A DNA stretch of 64,000 nucleotides from Salinibaculum rarum (GTDB taxonomy: Archaea; Halobacteriota; Halobacteria; Halobacteriales; Haloarculaceae). Below are positions 36,539 to 45,189 of this stretch, piece after piece (positions within the stretch are counted from its first letter, which is position 1; the number at the start of each line of letters is the position of its first letter). Made by a program: the position numbers and the translations under genes. Location of the stretch: NCBI RefSeq assembly GCF_030505615.1, contig NZ_CP129992.1:868001-932000 (forward strand), in the 5' to 3' direction. The notes under the pieces are model-generated. The model saw only the letters and a list, made by a program, of their open reading frames with translations. It was not told where the DNA came from and made no database searches.

Positions 36539-37447
36539 ATGGTCGAAAACGTGGCCAGTGAGATGGCCGAGCTGGAGGCCGAGGACTTCTATCTGCTCTC
36601 GGGGTTAGAACAGGGGATGCGCTTCTCGAAGTGGGTCGACGGGGCGAAACTCCCCGACTTCGCCGACATGACGCCCGAGGAAGTCGACTACCGACTGGAC
36701 CGGTGTGAGCGCCGCGGGCTCCTCGAACGGAAGACGATTCAGTACGAGGGGTATCGCCTCACCTTCGAGGGGTACGACGCACTCGCATTGCACACCTTCG
36801 CCGAGCGCGAGACCATAGAGGGCGTCGGCGCGCCGCTGGGTGTCGGCAAAGAGAGTGACGTCTACGAAGTCCGGTCGTACAAACCGCTGGCCCTGAAGTT
36901 CCACCGCGAGGGATACACCGATTTCCGGGAGGTCAACCGCGAACGGGAGTACACGTCCGACAAGGAGCACGTCTCCTGGATGTACACCGCTCGGAAGGCG
37001 GCCGAACGGGAACACGAAGCCCTCGAAACCCTCTATCCGGACGTGTCGGTGCCCCAACCTATCGACCACAACCGGCATGCCGTCGTGATGGAGCGTATCG
37101 ACGGCGTCGAACTCGGCCGGGCGAAACTCGAAGACGCCCAGGTCGTGCCGATTCTCGACCTCGTGCTCGACGAGATGGCCACCGCCTACGAGGGTGGCTT
37201 CGTCCACGCGGACATGAGCGAGTACAACGTCTTCGTCAACAGCGAGGGTGTGACTGTCTTCGACTGGCCCCAGGCCGTGCCGACCGACCACGAGAACAGC
37301 GACGAACTGCTCGAACGTGACGTGCGGAACATCGTCGGCTACTTCCAGCGCAAATACCCCCACCACATCGAGAGCGTCGACACCGACGCGCTCGCTGCCG
37401 CGGTCGCCGCCGACGAGTTCGACTCTGTCGACAAATTCGCCGAGTAG
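36539..37447 (+). CDS. rio2: RIO2-type serine protein kinase
   Basis: 302 residues. The N-terminal winged helix (about 10-85) distinguishes RIO2 from RIO1. The kinase part has the P-loop GVGKESDVYEV, catalytic HADMSEYNVFV and metal site VFDWPQAV. RIO2 binds pre-small subunits and releases them in late maturation. It is transcribed away from the HTH-10 regulator. Confidence 0.96.
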   Translation: MVENVASEMAELEAEDFYLLSGLEQGMRFSKWVDGAKLPDFADMTPEEVDYRLDRCERRGLLERKTIQYEGYRLTFEGYDALALHTFAERETIEGVGAPLGVGKESDVYEVRSYKPLALKFHREGYTDFREVNREREYTSDKEHVSWMYTARKAAEREHEALETLYPDVSVPQPIDHNRHAVVMERIDGVELGRAKLEDAQVVPILDLVLDEMATAYEGGFVHADMSEYNVFVNSEGVTVFDWPQAVPTDHENSDELLERDVRNIVGYFQRKYPHHIESVDTDALAAAVAADEFDSVDKFAE

Positions 37448-37618
37448 CGCTGGTTTCCTAGCCTTCTGGCAAGTTTCGGAGGTAGCCGTACGTTCTCCGA
37501 GATAAACCACATACAGCGATATACAATCGGCCACTGGCCGGTCGCCCCGGAATCAACACGTTCTGGCTCCCACAGCGAAGCGGGCAAGTAGATGGGGTGG
37601 GTATCGTCGGCCGACTCG

Positions 37619-38188
37619 ATGCCAGTCTCCCGTGATAGCGACCGTCCGACGCGTGTCGACGTCGACTGGTATTCGCTCGACGAGACCTGTTCCCACGAGG
37701 AGTTTCTGGCAGTCGCGCGCGTCTACGCTCGCGAAGTCGTCGCCGAGTACGACCTCTCGGCCAGCGTCAGCGACCTCGATTGGGAAGTGAGCACCCGCGC
37801 CAAGCGCCGCGCTGGGGCGGTCAAATACCGCGATGGCGACCCGGAGATGGTCGTACTCACCTGGGCCCACTTCGAGCGCCAGGGGTGGGCGGCGACGGCC
37901 GCGACCATCCGTCACGAACTGGTTCACGTCCATCTCCTCAACGAACACGGCGACGCCAGCCACGGGGACCGGTTTCACGACCTCGCCGAGCGTCTGCACA
38001 CCCACGTCCACTGTGACCGCTTCGTCCCGCCGGAGTGGTGGGTGGTCTGTACCGACTGTGGCGCCCGCCTGGCTCGCTATCGCCGCTCGGAACTCGTCAC
38101 CGACCCCGACCAGTACCGCTGTGGCGACTGTGGCGGTGCGTTTCGCGTCGAGCGCAACGACGGCGCCGACGGGACGCGGGACGAATAG
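37619..38188 (+). CDS. SprT-like zinc metallopeptidase
   Basis: 189 residues from the ATG at 37619 (nine more codons are open upstream). SprT core with RHELVHVHLLNEHGD (HExxH near 99) and GDRFHDLAERLH giving the third His. A C-terminal zinc ribbon has CTDCGARLARY and CGDCGGAF. Relatives such as SPRTN digest DNA-protein crosslinks; that role here is inference from the fold. Confidence 0.9.
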   Translation: MPVSRDSDRPTRVDVDWYSLDETCSHEEFLAVARVYAREVVAEYDLSASVSDLDWEVSTRAKRRAGAVKYRDGDPEMVVLTWAHFERQGWAATAATIRHELVHVHLLNEHGDASHGDRFHDLAERLHTHVHCDRFVPPEWWVVCTDCGARLARYRRSELVTDPDQYRCGDCGGAFRVERNDGADGTRDE

Positions 38189-38245
38189 CCGACACCCAGA
38201 CACTCGGGAGAGCTGTTCACCTGCGGCCAGCACGGTTCGAAGTCC

Positions 38246-38251
38246 TTTTTA
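38246..38251 (+). promoter_or_regulatory. Promoter of rpl15e
   Basis: TTTTTA preceded by CGAAG (TFB-recognition-like) upstream. Transcription starting about 25 bp downstream (near 38275) would give a leader of about 120 nt before the L15e ATG, containing the foldable region at 38287-38384. Confidence 0.55.
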
Positions 38252-38286
38252 CCGCCGACAGGAAACGTCCGGTATCTCGCTGGACG

Positions 38287-38384
38287 ACGGGCACCAGCGG
38301 GCACCTGCCTGTGCAGGTCGGGATGTGACTGTCGTGTGCGGTCCAACGGACCGTCGCGCGGGGGTTGAACCACATAACGCCCGT
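38287..38384 (+). ncRNA. Candidate structured leader of rpl15e
   Basis: Closing arms ACGGGC (38287-38292) and GCCCGT (38379-38384) enclose two hairpins: ACCTGC-CTGT-GCAGGT (38303-38318) and CGGTCC-AAC-GGACCG (38339-38353). Together they form a possible three-way junction ending 10 nt before the ATG. No known riboswitch class is recognised. Function is inferred only from position. Confidence 0.45.
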
Positions 38385-38394
38385 GGTGATACAC

Positions 38395-38985
38395 ATGGCA
38401 GAAAGCTTCTACTCACACATCCGGGACGCCTGGAAGGACCCGGACGACGGCAAGCTAGCGGAACTGCAGTGGCAACGAATGCAAGACTGGCGCGACCAGG
38501 GTGCGGTCGAACGCATCGACCACCCGACGCGTCTTGACCGCGCCCGTTCGCTGGGCTACAAAGCAAAACAGGGCATCGTGGTCGCCCGCGTGAGCGTCCG
38601 GAAGGGCAGCGCACGCAAAAAGCGCCACAAAGCCGGCCGGCGCTCCAAGCGCCAGGGTGTCACCCGCATCACCCGCCGGAAGGACATCCAGCGCGTCGCC
38701 GAAGAGCGCTGCGCACGCGTCTACCCGAACCTCCGCGTGCTCAACAGCTACTGGGTCGGAGAGGACGGTCGCCAGAAGTGGCACGAAGTGATTCTCGTGG
38801 ACCCGGAACACCCGGCCATCGAGAACGACGACGACCTGAGCTGGATCTGCGACGACACCCACAAGAACCGGTCGCTGCGTGGTCTCACCAGCGCCGGCCA
38901 GCAAAACCGTGGCCTCGGCTCCAAGGGTAAAGGCTCCGAGCACACCCGCCCGAGCGTCCACGGCGGCCAGGGTCGCGGCAAATAA
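38395..38985 (+). CDS. rpl15e: 50S ribosomal protein L15e
   Basis: 196 residues from the ATG at 38395. Large-subunit protein shared by archaea and eukaryotes, basic, with MAESFYSHIRDAWKDPDDGK, VSVRKGSARKKRHKAGRRSK and NSYWVGEDGRQKWHEVILVD. The basic charge stands out among acidic proteins, as expected for an rRNA binder. A structured leader precedes it and the repeat element follows 8 nt after its stop. Confidence 0.97.
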   Translation: MAESFYSHIRDAWKDPDDGKLAELQWQRMQDWRDQGAVERIDHPTRLDRARSLGYKAKQGIVVARVSVRKGSARKKRHKAGRRSKRQGVTRITRRKDIQRVAEERCARVYPNLRVLNSYWVGEDGRQKWHEVILVDPEHPAIENDDDLSWICDDTHKNRSLRGLTSAGQQNRGLGSKGKGSEHTRPSVHGGQGRGK

Positions 38986-38989
38986 GGGC

Positions 38990-39151
38990 CCACTTTTTAG
39001 TTCGTCGGGTGTCGCACCGCGCCTTCGGCGCGGGCGCACCGCTCCTCGTAAAAACTTGGGGAAAAAGGCCGCTCACGCTCGGTAGAGCGTTCGCGGGTGC
39101 TATCGTAGCTTCCACCGCAATCGCACAGCAGCGGCAGCCCTGCCCTTCCCC
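38990..39151 (+). repeat. Structured 3' element, copy B (after L15e)
   Basis: The outer stem is TTTTTA (38994-38999) with TAAAAA (39049-39054), starting 8 nt after the stop. Inside are GGTG/CACC (39008-39011, 39037-39040) and CCGCGCC-TTC-GGCGCGG (39017-39033). Next are the box GGGGAAAAAGGCCGCTC, hairpin ACGCTC-GGTA-GAGCGT (39075-39090), GCTA-TCG-TAGC (39099-39109), and a pyrimidine-rich tail CCGCAATCGCACAGCAGCGG then CAGCCCTGCCCTTCCCC. It matches copy A in the proximal half and copy C in the distal half. Confidence 0.8.
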
Positions 39152-39215
39152 CGACTCGCGCGACTGCACGCATCCGCGCTCAGTACGCGCTCGTGGCCAC
39201 CGCTGAGTTCACATA

Positions 39216-39470
39216 TCACCGATTTCGTTCTATCCAGTCACAGAACTCATCGAAATCTTTTGCTCCTGCTTGTCTGGCGATATCGTGTAGCGTTCCCGTA
39301 CTCACCTCGTCGTGGAGCGGAACGGGGACAGTCCGTGCATCGGTATCGTGGTCGTCGGGCGGTTCCCATCGAAGAATCGCGTGGTCGCCGTTCGTCCGAA
39401 CCCACTCGTAGATACCGCCGTTGACCATCACTTTCACGACCTCCATCCCGGAGAACGGGCCGCGAGTCAT
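39216..39470 (-). CDS. hicA: HicA-type toxin
   Basis: 84 residues with a small alpha-beta dsRNA-binding-like fold: MEVVKVMVNGGIYEWVRTNG, then DHAILRWE containing the catalytic His, then VPLHDEVSTGTLHDIARQAG. HicA cuts mRNA when freed from its antitoxin. It lies downstream of hicB, so the order is antitoxin then toxin, with a 17-bp gap, and sits beside a repeat element. Confidence 0.88.
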   Translation of the reverse strand: MTRGPFSGMEVVKVMVNGGIYEWVRTNGDHAILRWEPPDDHDTDARTVPVPLHDEVSTGTLHDIARQAGAKDFDEFCDWIERNR

Positions 39471-39487
39471 CTACGCTGACCCGCCAG

Positions 39488-39736
39488 TCATTCGAATATG
39501 TCGCTGTCGTCGAGCGACCCCGACTCGTTGGCCTCGGGGTCGATACCCGCCGCTCGGAGCTCTTCCTCGGTCGGCGTGTCACCTTCCCCACGATAGCCAG
39601 CGAGTGCTTCGTCGAGGTTATCGAGTGCCTCGTGGCGAGTCTTCCCCTGTGACGTAACGCCCGTTTCGGTATCTCTGGCTACCCACCACTCCCCCTCATC
39701 AGTGAGCGTAATCGTGGGTTCGAGACCGGTACTCAT
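39488..39736 (-). CDS. hicB: HicB-type antitoxin
   Basis: 82 residues from the ATG at 39736. It begins with the partial RNase H-like HicB fold: ITLTDEGEWWVARDTETGVT then SQGKTRHEALDNLDEALAGY, a typical HicB pattern. The acidic end (PTEEELRAAGIDPEANESGS) replaces the helix-turn-helix seen in some antitoxins. It should bind and neutralise HicA. Confidence 0.87.
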   Translation of the reverse strand: MSTGLEPTITLTDEGEWWVARDTETGVTSQGKTRHEALDNLDEALAGYRGEGDTPTEEELRAAGIDPEANESGSLDDSDIFE

Positions 39737-39794
39737 CAACGAGAGATACTCGCCCACTCCCGTAAAAAGTTGTGCCACCGACTATTTGGCGATG

Positions 39795-40478
39795 CTACGC
39801 CGGTGCGACCCCGACCGTCAGCAGCGTCCCGTGGGTCCGGTAGCGGTCGACCATCGCCGCACGACTCTCCCAGTCCTCGGTCGGGAACTCCGCTTCGGGC
39901 GGAATCTCCACCTCGCGGTCGGGGATCTCGTCCTGTTCGGCGACGACGAGGCCGGCATCGCGGAACGCCCGGCGGTACTCCGCACGATTCCACAGCGTCA
40001 TCTCGATGGCAATGTTGTCCTGCCAGTGGTGGGTGTGCTCGCTTTCCTCGTAGTAGTTGACCGCACAGTAGACGGTCCCGCCGGGCCGGAGAATCCGCCG
40101 AATCTCTTCGAGCGTGTGGCCGGGGTCGGTCGCATAGTAGAACGCCTCCATGGTGAAGACGTGGTCGACGCTGTCGGTGGCAAACGGCAGGGCATCGAAG
40201 TCCCCGCGGAGAAATCCGACGCTGGAGTCGTCGGTGTACGACCGGGCGTTCTGGAGCATCTCCGGGGAGGCGTCGAGGCCGTAGCCACGGCCGATGTCGG
40301 CGGTCTCCCGGAGCGCCCGCAGCACGTAGCCCGACCCGGTTCCCAGGTCGAGGACGGTGTCGCCCGCCTCGACTGGCAGCCGGGCCAGTGCGTGTTTCGC
40401 GGTGTGCCAGTGCCGGTCCTCCATTCCCTTGTCGCGGCCGTCGGCCGCCCAGGTGTCGAACTCCTCGCGTGCGCTCAT
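39795..40478 (-). CDS. Class I SAM-dependent methyltransferase
   Basis: 227 residues. The nucleotide-binding motif TVLDLGTGSGYVLRAL lies near 38-53, followed by GYGLDASPEML, FDALPFATDSVDHVFTMEAF and LRPGGTVYCAVNYY, the UbiE-like pattern. The ligand is SAM and the acceptor unknown. It lies 58 bp upstream of hicB and 52 bp after the large Tat protein on the same strand. Confidence 0.9.
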   Translation of the reverse strand: MSAREEFDTWAADGRDKGMEDRHWHTAKHALARLPVEAGDTVLDLGTGSGYVLRALRETADIGRGYGLDASPEMLQNARSYTDDSSVGFLRGDFDALPFATDSVDHVFTMEAFYYATDPGHTLEEIRRILRPGGTVYCAVNYYEESEHTHHWQDNIAIEMTLWNRAEYRRAFRDAGLVVAEQDEIPDREVEIPPEAEFPTEDWESRAAMVDRYRTHGTLLTVGVAPA

Positions 40479-40530
40479 ACCCGACTGTGGGACGGTGACG
40501 GGCTAAACGACTTCGACTGCACCGCTCGCC

Positions 40531-42630
40531 TCAGAGTTTCCCAGCCTCACGTGCCTGTCGTGCGCGGCGCGTCCCCTGTTCGAGGCGCTTCTCGACGGCG
40601 TTGCCGACCGTCTCCGGCAGGTCGCCGCGTGCCTCGGCGAGGCGTTCGGCGGCGTCCGCGAGTCGCGCACGCGCCGTTTCGAGGCGCTGGTCGGTCCCGC
40701 CTCTGTCTCCTTTCTGTGCTTGCTCTGCCGCACGCCTGGCCGCGTCGCTTGCGGCCTCCAGGGCCTGCGCGAGTCCCTTGACACCGGATGCGTCCGGCTG
40801 TCCGCCCTGGTAGTCGTCGTCGCTGTCGCCCTCTATATCGGCGGCGTCACGAACGCTGGTGGCAGTCTCGCTGGACACGTCGGCCACGAAGGCTGCCAGC
40901 GACGCGGCGCCGGTGTCCGGCCGTTCGATGGTCCGAGACTCCTCCTCGCCGGGGTTGACGCGGAACGCCCCTCGTTCGCCGTCGCTATCGACGACTTCCG
41001 TCGTGTAGGCCCCGTTTCGGTCGACGTACACCGCGTCCGGTCCGTCGAGCGGGGCGTCGTAGAGGCGGCCGCCGAAGTCGTCCTCGACGGCAAGCGTCTC
41101 CAGGTCGGCATCGGTCCCCTCGGTGTCGACGCCGAGCTTTACCGCGTTTTCCCTGGCCGGCAGTGCAATCGTCCCGTCGACTCCAGCGACCGTCGGTGGG
41201 CCGCGTTCCTCGACGGTGACCTGCTCGCTGTGGGGCGCGTAGCCGGGCCCGTTGACCGTCAGCCGGTGGTCTCCCTCGGGCACATCCTGGGCGACGATGA
41301 CGCCGTTGAACGATGGCACTGCGGTCGGTTCGCTCTCGACCAGCGCGACGGTTTCGACGGTCGGCTCTTCGGTCGTGACACCTTCGCCGTCGGGCGCGTC
41401 GGTGTCCTGGACGGTCTGGCCGACGGCCGCGACGAGCCGGCTGGCGCCGCTGGGCTCTGCGATGGCGTCGTACCGGCGGGCAAGTTCGGCCCTGTGGACC
41501 GGTTCCGTGATGTCCGCGGCCGGCTTCTCGTAGCGTTCGTCCTTCCACGGCGTGCCAGCCGTCGTGATGTGGCCCGCAATCCGGTCTTCGGCAAACTCCG
41601 GGATGGTAAACTCGAAGCTCAACTGCGGCCCGGTGAACTCGCTGATGTGCTCCAGTTCCGTCGTCGGCAGCAACTCGTAGGTCACGTCTCCGTCTCCCTC
41701 GAAGGAAAATAGCTGTCCTGTCTCCCGCTCTGGCAGTCCGGAGGGCGGTGACAGCAACTGGCTGAAATCGCCGACCGTCAGCGAGTCGTCGACGAGCGAG
41801 TCCTGTCCCACAGCGGGCAGGCGGTCGTCTTGGTACACTGGCGCGCCGTCCAGTTCCGGCACGGAGTAGGGGAGTCTGAACGATTCGTCACGGGGCAGGC
41901 CGTACGCAATCGGGAGTTCGCCGATGGATTCGAGGCCGTCGACGGTGAGGTTGGTGATGTCGGCGATGTCGCCGCCAAGAGAGATGCGCTGGAAACTGTC
42001 GGCACGCTCGTTGAGCGAGAGGCCACTGGAGTGGGAGGCCAACTCCGTGAGGATGCGCGGCTGTGCCGACGGTTCGGGGTCCAGAAACTCGTTGTTCGGG
42101 ACCGACCGGCCGTGGGCGCTGGCGACGTACAGTTGCGGTTGTTCGGTCTCTCGGTCGTGGAACACGTGGAGCACTTCCCAGTCGTGCCAGTGGAAGTTCG
42201 TCGTGAACTGGTCGAACGCCGAGTACAGCCAGAACTGGACGACGGCAAGCGGCGAATCTTCGTAGGCCACTGCGTTGTAAAATACGGCTGGGTCGGGCGG
42301 TTGCTCGCTGCTCTCGGCTGCTTTCGTGTAGTCGTTGAGCGCGGTGAACCCGTCGACGATTGTCTCCCCGTCCCGGTCGCTCTCGTACGGTCGCGGGTCC
42401 GTCGGGTACCACTTCTCGTGGCTGTCGAAGTACACCTCCGGCGCGTACGTCTCTGCGAGCGCCCTGGCTTCCTCGGGGGGTAGCGTCTCTGTCGGGGCAT
42501 CCGGCCCACTCTGCAGGAACTGCCAGCCCAGCGCACCGCTGCCGCCGACGACGCCGGCCCCGGCCGCGAGCTTCAACAGGTCCCGTCGCGACAGGTCCTG
42601 GACACCTGACCCGGTCGATTCGTCGCTCAT
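40531..42630 (-). CDS. Large Tat-exported protein, Vps62-like N-terminal region
   Basis: 699 residues. A twin-arginine signal (LSRRDLLKLAAGAGVVGGSG) directs folded export. The region about 60-170 has YAPEVYFDSHEKWYPTD and NFHWHDWEVLHVFHD, resembling the Vps62/TasB-like pattern of unknown function. Beta-like repeats rich in Asp/Glu/Pro follow (about 350-570). The C-terminal about 110 residues form an Ala/Glu/Arg coiled coil (AARRAAEQAQKGDRGGTDQR). No known enzyme is indicated. Confidence 0.8.
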   Translation of the reverse strand: MSDESTGSGVQDLSRRDLLKLAAGAGVVGGSGALGWQFLQSGPDAPTETLPPEEARALAETYAPEVYFDSHEKWYPTDPRPYESDRDGETIVDGFTALNDYTKAAESSEQPPDPAVFYNAVAYEDSPLAVVQFWLYSAFDQFTTNFHWHDWEVLHVFHDRETEQPQLYVASAHGRSVPNNEFLDPEPSAQPRILTELASHSSGLSLNERADSFQRISLGGDIADITNLTVDGLESIGELPIAYGLPRDESFRLPYSVPELDGAPVYQDDRLPAVGQDSLVDDSLTVGDFSQLLSPPSGLPERETGQLFSFEGDGDVTYELLPTTELEHISEFTGPQLSFEFTIPEFAEDRIAGHITTAGTPWKDERYEKPAADITEPVHRAELARRYDAIAEPSGASRLVAAVGQTVQDTDAPDGEGVTTEEPTVETVALVESEPTAVPSFNGVIVAQDVPEGDHRLTVNGPGYAPHSEQVTVEERGPPTVAGVDGTIALPARENAVKLGVDTEGTDADLETLAVEDDFGGRLYDAPLDGPDAVYVDRNGAYTTEVVDSDGERGAFRVNPGEEESRTIERPDTGAASLAAFVADVSSETATSVRDAADIEGDSDDDYQGGQPDASGVKGLAQALEAASDAARRAAEQAQKGDRGGTDQRLETARARLADAAERLAEARGDLPETVGNAVEKRLEQGTRRARQAREAGKL

Positions 42631-42761
42631 CTCTCTGTCCTCGCGACCCGGTCAGTTGTCGGTACGTCGAACACACTCGTTGTGGGTGAGGCGACCGTAT
42701 GAGTGTTCTGGCAGATTCTCACACGCCCGATGAATGGTACAAGAGGGACCTCCTGCGTTGC

Positions 42762-44351
42762 TCAGACTTCGGTATCAAACAGCGACGCCAGCACTTTCCG
42801 CTCGGCGGCCCGGAGATGCTGGTGGTACGTCGACGGCGAAATCTCCATCGACTCCGCGAGGTCCTCGCCGGAGATGTTCCGCGGCCAGTCGAAAAAGCCA
42901 CCGAGGTAGGCCTTCTGGAGGGCGAGTTCCTGACGCGAGGTGAGCCGTTCCTCGATGTCCGCGACGAGTTCCTGTTTGGTCTGCTCGCGGCGCTCGCGCT
43001 CGTGGCGCGCGACGAGATTCGTCGAGGGATACCGGTCGGTGAGCTGTTCGATGACCGCTCGCGGGTCCGCATTCGCGGGCATCTCCAGTGTGATGCGGAC
43101 CTGGCTGCCACTCGCGGTGATACTTGTCGTCTCGACGCCCCGCTCGGCCAGGGCCGACACGACCGGCGGCTCGTCGACGGCAACTTCGACGACGCCTCGC
43201 TCTTCGCCCTGGCTGACGTTCGTCGCCGAACGGATGTCGTCGCGCTCTGCTGCGGCCGCGACGACCTGCTCGCTTTCGACCCCTTCGACGACAAACAGCA
43301 TCGTGACCGAACCGTCGTCCTCGTACAGCGACCCCTCGTAGGTCAGCGTGCAGTCGAACTTCCGCGCGAGGTCCGTGAAAAACAGGCCTTCGTCGCCCAG
43401 CGTCACTTCCATCTCGACGACGCTGTCGGTCGTCAGGATGCGCCGACTCTCGACGGCGTTGATTGCCGTCGACGCCGCACGTGCGAGGACGTTCAACACC
43501 GCCAGTTCCCGCTCGTCGAACGCGTCGGTCTCGCCTGCAGCGACGGTCAGCACACCGTATCGGGTGTCGCCGTAGACCAGCGGGAAGCAGGCGAGTGCCC
43601 CCGACTCTTCGAGCAGTGTCGTCCGGTGGACCTCCGAGAGTTCCACCTCGGTCGTGTCCTGGATGACCTGCGCTTCGCCGGTCTCTGCGGCCCGGACTGC
43701 GGGGTCGTTGCAGTCGACCGAAAGGGCGACGTCGTCGGGGTAGGCTTCGCAGGCGGTGGTCGTCGGCTCGAACGTGTCTGTCCGCAGGTCGACCTGGCCG
43801 ACCCAGGCACAGACGTACGGTTCGACGCTGAACAGGCGGTCACAGACCGTCTGCTCGATTTCGTCGCGGCTGTTTGCCTGCAACACCGCCTCCAGTACGT
43901 CCTGGATGAGGCCGTCGATGCGGGAGACGAGGTGTTCGAGTTCGCGCCGCTGGTCGCGAGCGCGCAACTCCGCGAGTTTCCGCTGGGTGATGTCGATGTG
44001 TGCGACGACGACGCTCCCCTCGTCGTGGTCGGGGAGCGGAGCCGCACGCATCAGAAACCACCGTTTCTCGCTGGGCGAGTGGCAGGGATACTCGAGCGTG
44101 AACACGTCTCTGTCGCCGTCGATGACCGCGAAGAGTCCGTCGAGCGCCCGCGCGGCGTACTCGTCGCCCTCGGTGTCCATCGACTCGAAGTAGTTCACGC
44201 CGACCAGCTCGCCACGCTCGTTGGGTCCGACACCCGCAAACTCGTCCCACGCCTGGTTGGTGAACAGAATCGTCCCCTCGTCGTCGAGGACCGCGATGTT
44301 GAACGGGAGCGTATCGAGCGTGTGCCGAGCGAGTGAGTCGCGCTGTATCAT
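42762..44351 (-). CDS. PAS-GAF-HTH10 regulator (bacterio-opsin activator type)
   Basis: 529 residues. A PAS domain (about 1-125, with LPFNIAVLDDEGTILFTNQA) precedes a GAF domain (about 130-290), a BAT-type domain (about 300-460) and a C-terminal HTH-10 (about 470-525) with RQELALQKAYLGGFFDWPRN and SPSTYHQHLRAAER. The last about 90 residues are clearly paralogous to the protein at 34062. It probably activates genes in response to redox or light; target unknown. Confidence 0.9.
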   Translation of the reverse strand: MIQRDSLARHTLDTLPFNIAVLDDEGTILFTNQAWDEFAGVGPNERGELVGVNYFESMDTEGDEYAARALDGLFAVIDGDRDVFTLEYPCHSPSEKRWFLMRAAPLPDHDEGSVVVAHIDITQRKLAELRARDQRRELEHLVSRIDGLIQDVLEAVLQANSRDEIEQTVCDRLFSVEPYVCAWVGQVDLRTDTFEPTTTACEAYPDDVALSVDCNDPAVRAAETGEAQVIQDTTEVELSEVHRTTLLEESGALACFPLVYGDTRYGVLTVAAGETDAFDERELAVLNVLARAASTAINAVESRRILTTDSVVEMEVTLGDEGLFFTDLARKFDCTLTYEGSLYEDDGSVTMLFVVEGVESEQVVAAAAERDDIRSATNVSQGEERGVVEVAVDEPPVVSALAERGVETTSITASGSQVRITLEMPANADPRAVIEQLTDRYPSTNLVARHERERREQTKQELVADIEERLTSRQELALQKAYLGGFFDWPRNISGEDLAESMEISPSTYHQHLRAAERKVLASLFDTEV

Positions 44352-44531
44352 GCGGGGTTATAGACAGTCCCACACACGGCCCTGCGACGCTTAAAAGTGC
44401 CGACGCTCACCCCTCAACAGTTTGGTTTTCAGTTTATGAATCTCGTGCCTGCTCGCAACCGTTCGGACCGCTCGACAACAGCGCGTGTGGGGCCGGAGAG
44501 CACTTATATGTCGCCGTCCTTCTCTGCTACG

Positions 44532-45176
44532 ATGATTGATAGACGAACGTATCTCGCCAGTGCGGGGACAGCGCTGGCAGCGGCGACGGCTGGCTGTGGG
44601 TTTATTCTCGGGAACGAACCGGCAACTTTCACCGCGAACGCGTCGGTGGTCCCGGATTCGGTCCTCGACGAGACGGGCTACGAGTTCGTCGAAAACGAGG
44701 AAGTCGAGGTCAGACGGGAGGTGTCTGGCGGGGGACAGACCCGCGAGGTCGTGGCGACGAACGTCCAGGCCAAATACGAGAAGTCCGTCGACCTGGGACC
44801 ACTCGGTGAGCAACGCGGCGCGGTGTTTACCGCGCTGACGACGCCACAGGCGAAGGTCCTCGGCAAGACGTTCAACCCCATCGCGGACATGTCCGCACAG
44901 GAACTGGCCCGGCGTGTCCAGGACAGCTACGAGGAATTCTCGAACATGGAACGGCAAGGCGAAAGCGAGGTCACTATCAACGGGAACACGACGACGCAGG
45001 CCGAATTTACGGCTGACGCTGTCATCTCCGGGAATCCGGTCGAACTCTCGTTGCACGTCAGCGAGGCCGTCGAACTCGGGAGTGACTTCGTCGTCGCCTT
45101 CGGCAGCTATCCCCGCGTCCGGTCCGCAGAACAGTCGAATATCCTCGCGCTGATGGAAGCGGTCGAATCGGCCTGA
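44532..45176 (+). CDS. Tat lipoprotein, DUF6517-like
   Basis: 214 residues from the ATG at 44532. The twin-arginine signal DRRTYLASAGTALAAATAGC ends in a lipobox Cys, so the protein is anchored outside the membrane. The mature part has ASVVPDSVLDETGYEF and EEVEVRREVSGGGQTREVVA followed by beta-rich segments. It resembles a haloarchaeal family of unknown function (DUF6517, recalled). It faces away from the HTH-10 regulator. Confidence 0.8.
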   Translation: MIDRRTYLASAGTALAAATAGCGFILGNEPATFTANASVVPDSVLDETGYEFVENEEVEVRREVSGGGQTREVVATNVQAKYEKSVDLGPLGEQRGAVFTALTTPQAKVLGKTFNPIADMSAQELARRVQDSYEEFSNMERQGESEVTINGNTTTQAEFTADAVISGNPVELSLHVSEAVELGSDFVVAFGSYPRVRSAEQSNILALMEAVESA

Positions 45177-45189
45177 TTGCAGTCCAGCG

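Noticed and set aside
38362-38378. GGTTGAACC, reminiscent of a tRNA T-arm
   Set aside because: Lacks the GTTC-RA-NTC loop and no acceptor, D or anticodon stems can be fitted around it.
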